A stretch of 10,302 nt of DNA, taken from NCBI GenBank assembly GCA_937893485.1, contig CALBJL010000053.1:1-10302 (forward strand), given 5' to 3'. Below are positions 7,494 through 10,302 of this stretch, in pieces. The position numbers and the translations under genes are program-made. The stretch's first letter is position 1; each line of letters starts with the position of its first letter. The DNA comes from an uncultured bacterium. Lineage in GTDB: Bacteria > Bacillota > Clostridia > Lachnospirales > Lachnospiraceae. Below the pieces are notes generated by a model. That model searched no databases and was not told the origin of the DNA. It saw nothing but the letters and a program-made list of their open reading frames with translations.

Positions 7494-7522
7494 TTGACAC
7501 CCTACACAACATCTAGTACAAT
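7494..7522 (+). promoter_or_regulatory. nrdD promoter
   Basis: TTGACA (7494-7499), a 17-base spacer and TACAAT (7517-7522) form an almost perfect housekeeping sigma-factor promoter. Transcription should start near 7529, leaving an untranslated leader of about 78 bases before the nrdD ATG at 7607. The -10 is overlapped by the second NrdR-like box. Confidence 0.85.
7504..7519 (+). promoter_or_regulatory. NrdR box 2 (candidate)
   Basis: ACACAACATCTAGTAC matches about 12 of 16 positions of the NrdR consensus, including ACAC at the left and TaGT at the right. It lies in the promoter spacer and runs into the -10 element, so binding would block RNA polymerase. Its spacing of 31 bp from the first box is what the paired NrdR architecture calls for. 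Confidence 0.7.
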
Positions 7523-7606
7523 ACATGTTAGCGACGTTTTTAGCGCGAGAGTCAGTAATCCCGCGGTTCTGGCGCCAGTAAGACACAAGCTGAAGGAGTA
7601 TATGGT
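7523..7606 (+). other. nrdD untranslated leader with a 10-bp palindrome
   Basis: This leader contains the perfect palindrome CTGGCGCCAG (7569-7578) in a locally GC-rich patch, and the ribosome site AAGGAG (7593-7598) 8 bases before the nrdD ATG. The ATG at 7602 is out of use because TGA follows one codon later. I see no recognisable riboswitch: there is no B12 box and no other known core. The palindrome has no assigned role. Confidence 0.4.
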
Positions 7607-9811
7607 ATGAAGATTATTAAAAGAAGTGGGGCAGAGGTCGATTACGATATCACCAAAATTATTGCGGCAGTCCAGAAAGCAAATGAGAGTGTGCCCGCAG
7701 CGGAGCGCATGACACAGGAGCAGATTCTTAAGATTGCAGGTAATGTGCGTAATGCGTGTGAGGAGATGAACCGTGCGCTGAACGTGGAGGAGATTCAGGA
7801 TCTGGTGGAGAATCAGATTATGGATCTGCGCGCATTTGGTGTTGCCAGAAATTACATCACATACCGTTACCGGAGAGCGCTTGTGCGTAAATCCAACTCG
7901 ACGGACGAGCAGATTTTAAGTCTGATCGAGTGCAATAATGAAGAGGTAAAACAGGAAAATTCAAATAAAAACCCGACGGTCAACAGTGTGCAGCGCGATT
8001 ATATGGCAGGCGAGGTCAGCAAGGACATCACGAGACGTTTTCTGCTGCCTCACGAGATCATTGAGGCGCATGAGAAAGGCATTATCCATTTCCATGACGC
8101 AGATTATTTTGCACAGCATATGCACAACTGCTGTCTGGTCAATTTAGAGGACATGCTGCAAAACGGCACGGTCATCAGCGAGACGATGATTGATCGTCCA
8201 AAGAGCTTTGCAACCGCATGTAATATCGCGACTCAGAGTATTGCACAGATCGCGAGTGCACAGTATGGCGGTCAGAGCATCTCTCTGGCGCATCTGGCAC
8301 CGTTTGTACAGGTCAGCCGTGAGAAGTACCGCGCAAAGGTGCGTGAGGAGTTTGAGGCAGAGGGCTTACAGCTCGACGAGGCACAGATCAATGATATTGC
8401 GGAGATGCGTGTGCGAGAGGAGATCAAGCAGGGTGTACAGATGATCCAGTATCAGGTGATCTCTTTAATGACGACGAATGGACAGGCCCCGTTTGTGACC
8501 GTGTTCATGTATCTGGATGAGGTGCCTGAGGGACGCAGCAGGGATGATCTGGCTATGATTATCGAGGAGATGCTGTATCAGCGCATCCGTGGCGTGAAAA
8601 ACGAGCGCGGTGTCTATATCACACCGGCGTTCCCGAAGCTGATCTATACGCTCGAGGAGGACAATATCCACGAGGACAGCAAATACTTCTATCTGACGAA
8701 GATCGCGGCGGAGTGTACGGCAAAGCGTATGGTGCCGGATTACATTTCCGAGAAGATTATGCGTCAGTTGAAAAAAGGTGATGTATATACGTGTATGGGA
8801 TGCCGCAGCTTCCTCACACCGGATCGTTTTACGGATGTGGGAGTCGGCAATATCGCCAACGCAGGCAATTATAAAGAGGGAAAACATAAATATTACGGCA
8901 GGTTCAATCAGGGCGTTGTGACGCTCAATCTCGTAGACATCGCATGTTCTTCCGGTGGTGATATGGATCAGTTCTGGAAGATCTTTGACGAGCGTCTGGA
9001 TCTGTGCTACCGTGCACTGATGTGCCGCCATGAGCGTTTGAAGGGTACGCCTTCGGATGTTGCCCCGATTTTGTGGCAGCATGGCGCACTGGCGAGACTG
9101 GCACCGGGAGAGAAGATCGACAAGCTGTTATACAACGGTTATTCCACGATTTCGCTCGGCTATGCGGGTCTGTGTGAGTGTACGCGGTATATGACCGGAA
9201 AGTCGCATACGGACGCGGAGGCGACACCGTTTGCGTTAAAGGTGATGCAGTATCTGAATGATGCGTGTGCGCGCTGGAAACAGGACACAAACATTGATTT
9301 CAGTGTGTATGGTACACCGTTAGAGTCCACGACGTATAAGTTTGCCAGATGCCTGCAGAAACGCTTTGGCATGATTCCGGGTGTCACGGACAAGAGCTAT
9401 ATCACGAACAGCTATCATGTGCATGTAACCGAGCAGATCGATGCGTTTACCAAGCTCAAATTCGAAGCACAGTTTCAGGAGCTGTCGCCGGGTGGCGCGA
9501 TCAGCTATGTGGAAGTCCCCGATATGAAAAATAATATCGAGGCGGTGCTTACCGTGATGAAATATATCTACGATAACATTATGTATGCGGAGCTGAATAC
9601 AAAGAGCGATTATTGTCAGGTCTGCGGCTTTGGCGGAGAGATCCGCGTCGTGAACGATGAACACGGAAAGCTGGTGTGGGAGTGCCCGAACTGCGGCAAC
9701 CGCGACCAGAGCAAGATGAATGTCGCACGTCGTACCTGCGGTTATATCGGTACACAGTTCTGGAATCAGGGCAGGACGCAGGAGATCAAGGAGCGCGTGT
9801 TGCATTTGTAG
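7607..9811 (+). CDS. nrdD: Anaerobic (class III) ribonucleoside-triphosphate reductase
   Basis: NrdD makes deoxyribonucleoside triphosphates from NTPs without oxygen, using formate as reductant in the best-known class and a glycyl radical made by the radical-SAM activase NrdG. The 734-residue protein begins with an ATP-cone regulatory domain (about 1-95, IKRSGAEVDYD). It has Cys175 in MHNCC, the catalytic thiyl Cys399 in MGCRSFL, a zinc site of four Cys (C670, C673, C693, C696) and the radical loop RRTCGY with Gly712. All key residues are present. The ATG has AAGGAG 8 bases upstream. The gene is monocistronic here: a strong terminator follows at once and the next gene is on the other strand, so nrdG is not adjacent downstream as it often is. 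Regulation is probably by NrdR through the paired boxes in the promoter. Confidence 0.98.
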   Translation: MKIIKRSGAEVDYDITKIIAAVQKANESVPAAERMTQEQILKIAGNVRNACEEMNRALNVEEIQDLVENQIMDLRAFGVARNYITYRYRRALVRKSNSTDEQILSLIECNNEEVKQENSNKNPTVNSVQRDYMAGEVSKDITRRFLLPHEIIEAHEKGIIHFHDADYFAQHMHNCCLVNLEDMLQNGTVISETMIDRPKSFATACNIATQSIAQIASAQYGGQSISLAHLAPFVQVSREKYRAKVREEFEAEGLQLDEAQINDIAEMRVREEIKQGVQMIQYQVISLMTTNGQAPFVTVFMYLDEVPEGRSRDDLAMIIEEMLYQRIRGVKNERGVYITPAFPKLIYTLEEDNIHEDSKYFYLTKIAAECTAKRMVPDYISEKIMRQLKKGDVYTCMGCRSFLTPDRFTDVGVGNIANAGNYKEGKHKYYGRFNQGVVTLNLVDIACSSGGDMDQFWKIFDERLDLCYRALMCRHERLKGTPSDVAPILWQHGALARLAPGEKIDKLLYNGYSTISLGYAGLCECTRYMTGKSHTDAEATPFALKVMQYLNDACARWKQDTNIDFSVYGTPLESTTYKFARCLQKRFGMIPGVTDKSYITNSYHVHVTEQIDAFTKLKFEAQFQELSPGGAISYVEVPDMKNNIEAVLTVMKYIYDNIMYAELNTKSDYCQVCGFGGEIRVVNDEHGKLVWECPNCGNRDQSKMNVARRTCGYIGTQFWNQGRTQEIKERVLHL

Positions 9812-9824
9812 AGAATATAAGGAT

Positions 9825-9857
9825 AAAAAAGAGTTGCCGGCTGGCAACTCTTTTTTT
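9825..9857 (+). terminator. Bidirectional intrinsic terminator after nrdD
   Basis: An 8-bp GC-containing stem GAGTTGCC/GGCAACTC (9831-9838 with 9843-9850) has a 4-base loop, extended by A6 on the left and T7 on the right. The symmetric A/T tracts let it work for nrdD on the plus strand and for the convergent minus-strand gene read from the right. Confidence 0.93.
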
Positions 9858-10007
9858 AAATGTTCAGAGCCCATTCGCAAAATCGCTGTTACATAGCTTT
9901 ACTTTTGCTCATGATTGGCTCTCGCCAAAGAAATTTCCAAAAATACATTTAAAAATGCAAGCATTTTACATGTATTTATTGAAAATTGCCTTGGCTCTGA
10001 ACATTTA
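9857..10007. repeat. 151-bp AT-rich segment bounded by a perfect 15-bp inverted repeat
   Basis: Positions 9857-9871 (TAAATGTTCAGAGCC) are exactly the reverse complement of 9993-10007, with 121 bases between. Both ends finish in TA, as would be seen for a miniature inverted-repeat element with a TA target duplication. The interior is clearly more AT-rich than the flanking genes and holds no gene with a ribosome site. The right arm supplies the stop codon of the minus-strand gene. It could be a dispersed repeat (MITE-like) or a structured 3' untranslated region of that gene. With one copy visible the two cannot be told apart. Confidence 0.6.
9941..9977. repeat. Nested hairpin inside the inverted-repeat segment
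   Basis: AAATACAT (9941-9948) pairs with ATGTATTT (9970-9977). Inside it, AAAATGC (9952-9958) pairs with GCATTTT (9961-9967) around a 2-base centre. The whole is a nearly continuous AT-rich hairpin of 37 bases. It lacks a following T-tract on the plus strand, so it is not a standard terminator. Confidence 0.6.
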
Positions 10008-10302
10008 CAGGTTTTTTTGCGCAGTCGAGAGCATCAGCTTGATACGGTTGAGCTGGTTGACTTCGCTGGCACCGGGATCGTAGTCGATCGCTACGATATT
10101 CGCCTCCGGATGCTCGTGGCGGATCTTTTTGATGACGCCCTTGCCTACGATATGGTTCGGCAGGCAGGCGAACGGCTGGGTACATACGATATTTTTTACA
10201 CCGCAGTGGATCAGCTCCATCATTTCGCCTGTCAAAAACCATCCTTCACCGGTCTGGTTTCCGATCGATACGATCGGCTCGGCGTATTTTGCCAGCTCCT
10301 CA
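10005..10302 (-). CDS. Acyl-CoA dehydratase activase-related protein, DUF2229 type (C-terminal part)
   Basis: Only the last 98 residues are in the window; the gene continues past its right edge. The segment carries GNQTGEGWFLTGEM, then VCTQPFACLPNHIVGKG and a VAIDYDPGASEVNQLNRIK stretch near the end. As I remember the family, this is how very large (often over 1,000 residues) Firmicute proteins end that join BcrAD/BadFG-type ATPase activase domains to a DUF2229 domain. The known relatives are ATP-dependent one-electron donors (Fe-S) for 2-hydroxyacyl-CoA dehydratases; the substrate of these large fused proteins is generally unknown. The two Cys in VCTQPFAC may be metal ligands, which is an inference. 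The gene converges on nrdD. Its TAA stop lies within the right arm of the 15-bp inverted repeat. Confidence 0.85.
   Translation of the reverse strand, partial: EELAKYAEPIVSIGNQTGEGWFLTGEMMELIHCGVKNIVCTQPFACLPNHIVGKGVIKKIRHEHPEANIVAIDYDPGASEVNQLNRIKLMLSTAQKNL

Noticed and set aside
7523..7606. Riboswitch in the nrdD leader
   Set aside because: A cobalamin or other switch was considered because of the GC-rich patch, but no B12 box or other known core is seen and the leader is too short for most classes.
8465..9082. Antisense open frame (205 codons) opposite nrdD
   Set aside because: It is a shadow of nrdD coding bias with no ribosome site pattern and no domain.
9860..9952. 30-codon frame starting with the ATG inside the left inverted repeat
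   Set aside because: The bases before the ATG are a T-tract, with no ribosome site and no promoter, and it sits immediately after a terminator. It may be carried along as part of a repeat.
9676..10083. Plus-strand 135-codon frame spanning the nrdD end and the intergenic region
   Set aside because: It crosses the nrdD terminator, overlaps nrdD out of frame and runs into the 3' end of the minus-strand gene, so it is a chance frame.

Overview
The window looks like chromosomal DNA of an anaerobic, low-to-mid GC Firmicute, most likely a Lachnospiraceae member (Roseburia/Agathobacter-like). The reasons are strong AGGAGG-type ribosome sites, sigma-A promoters with extended -10 elements, A-tract/hairpin/T-tract terminators, two oxygen-sensitive glycyl radical enzymes, and a DUF2229-type acyl-CoA dehydratase activase. 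The genus is inferred from protein style, not from a marker gene.

Layout. (1) Positions 13-4197 hold a signalling operon: a seven-helix membrane hybrid histidine kinase (PAS-HisKA-HATPase-REC-Hpt plus a C-terminal helical module), a response regulator without a DNA-binding domain, and a 46-codon unknown gene, closed by a hairpin terminator. (2) Positions 4204-7457 hold a two-gene unit: a glycerol/propanediol-dehydratase-type glycyl radical enzyme followed after 3 bases by a complete hisB, then a terminator. (3) Positions 7473-9857 hold nrdD (class III ribonucleotide reductase) behind a near-consensus promoter overlapped by two NrdR-like boxes 31 bp apart, closed by a strong bidirectional terminator. 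(4) Positions 9857-10007 are an AT-rich segment bounded by a perfect 15-bp inverted repeat, with a smaller hairpin inside. (5) Positions 10005-10302, on the minus strand, carry the C-terminal end of a large acyl-CoA dehydratase activase-related protein that runs off the window.

How the parts fit. The kinase and regulator can form a complete relay: H393 to D690 to H841 in the kinase, then D53 in the regulator. They also share a roughly 60-residue helical module, present once at the kinase C-terminus and twice in the regulator, which aligns without gaps. This is the least expected signal in the window. Regions 2-4 are enzymes of strictly anaerobic metabolism. Neither glycyl radical enzyme has its radical-SAM activase next to it, so both depend on activases encoded elsewhere. 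No intergenic stretch exceeds 300 bases. I saw no tRNA, rRNA, CRISPR array or transposase gene.
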